From Scatomorpha stercorigallinarum (GTDB lineage Bacteria; Bacillota; Clostridia; Oscillospirales; Oscillospiraceae): a DNA stretch of 22,107 nt. Below the pieces are notes generated by a model. It was not told where the DNA came from and did not search any database. It worked only from the letters and a program-made list of their open reading frames with translations. Position numbers and translations under genes: made by a program. Below are positions 21,953 through 22,107 of the stretch, piece after piece (position 1 is the first letter of the stretch; every line of letters starts with the position of its first letter). Location of the stretch: NCBI GenBank assembly GCA_944387865.1, contig CALXGN010000024.1, positions 1-22,107 of the forward strand. Reading direction: 5' to 3'.

Positions 21953-22107
21953 TTTGATACGCCGCCCGCGCTGGCGGGCGCGGGCGAGCGAGATGGGCGG
22001 AGCGGGCGGAGCCCGCCCACGAGGGGTGGTTTGCGTTCGACAGAACGCCGCGCTTGTCGCGGCGTTTATTGGGGGCTCCGCCCCCTTGCCCCCCGGGCTT
22101 CTGCGCG

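Larger units (their letters stand above)
21733..22107. other. Gene-free tail with many hairpins
   Basis: No open frame here looks coding. Besides the elements listed separately, hairpins occur at 21792-21810 (TTGCGCC/GGCGCAA), 22044-22066 (AACGCCGCG/CGCGGCGTT, followed by TATTG) and 22071-22085 (GGGGGC/GCCCCC). Between them lies a GC-rich stretch of GGGCGG/CCGCCC repeats near 21995-22018. Another gene may start beyond the right edge. Confidence 0.6.

Overview
The window is high-GC DNA from an endospore-forming Gram-positive bacterium. The complete spoIIA operon (spoIIAA-spoIIAB-sigF), an HU-mazG-flippase gene run and many strong Shine-Dalgarno sites point to the class Clostridia. A gut-associated Oscillospiraceae-like lineage is my best guess, from codon and GC style, the DUF6110-like/P-type ATPase pair and a secreted serpin; this is not proven by the sequence.

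Left part (1-5300, all minus strand) is accessory in character. It holds the 5' end of an ABC exporter gene, a TetR regulator with a clear promoter and double operator, an unusual heavy-metal P-type ATPase preceded by a DUF6110-like membrane protein and a 26-residue membrane microprotein, and an AraC regulator with a near-consensus promoter and an operator-like inverted repeat. This block ends in about 400 bases with no convincing gene, only terminator-like hairpins.

The junction (5317-5689) is the most unusual part. A complete tRNA-Pro(GGG) gene on the minus strand is followed by two nearly identical 148/149-bp tandem units. Each unit ends with an exact 32-bp copy of the tRNA 3' end including CCA. 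Each also carries an inverted copy of the T-arm region, a set of nested GC-rich palindromes and a copy of the tRNA terminator. The accessory block lies on the 3' side of the tRNA, as expected for an element that integrated there, although no integrase is visible.

Middle part (5759-10721, minus strand) is housekeeping: HU, MazG, a SpoVB/MurJ-like flippase and FtsH, separated by promoters and a strong terminator. On the plus strand a lipoprotein serpin (10892-12100) is divergent from ftsH and convergent with the arginine operon.

Right part (12165-20057, minus strand) is a seven-gene arginine operon in transcription order argG-argH-argC-argJ-argB-argD-argF. It encodes the route from glutamate to arginine, with ArgJ recycling the acetyl group. 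carAB and argR are not in the window. Its promoter carries an ARG-box-like site over the -35 element. Divergent from it, spoIIAA-spoIIAB-sigF (20271-21732, plus) controls the forespore sigma factor. The last 375 bases have no gene and contain a terminator, a 28-bp perfect palindrome and several GC-rich hairpins.
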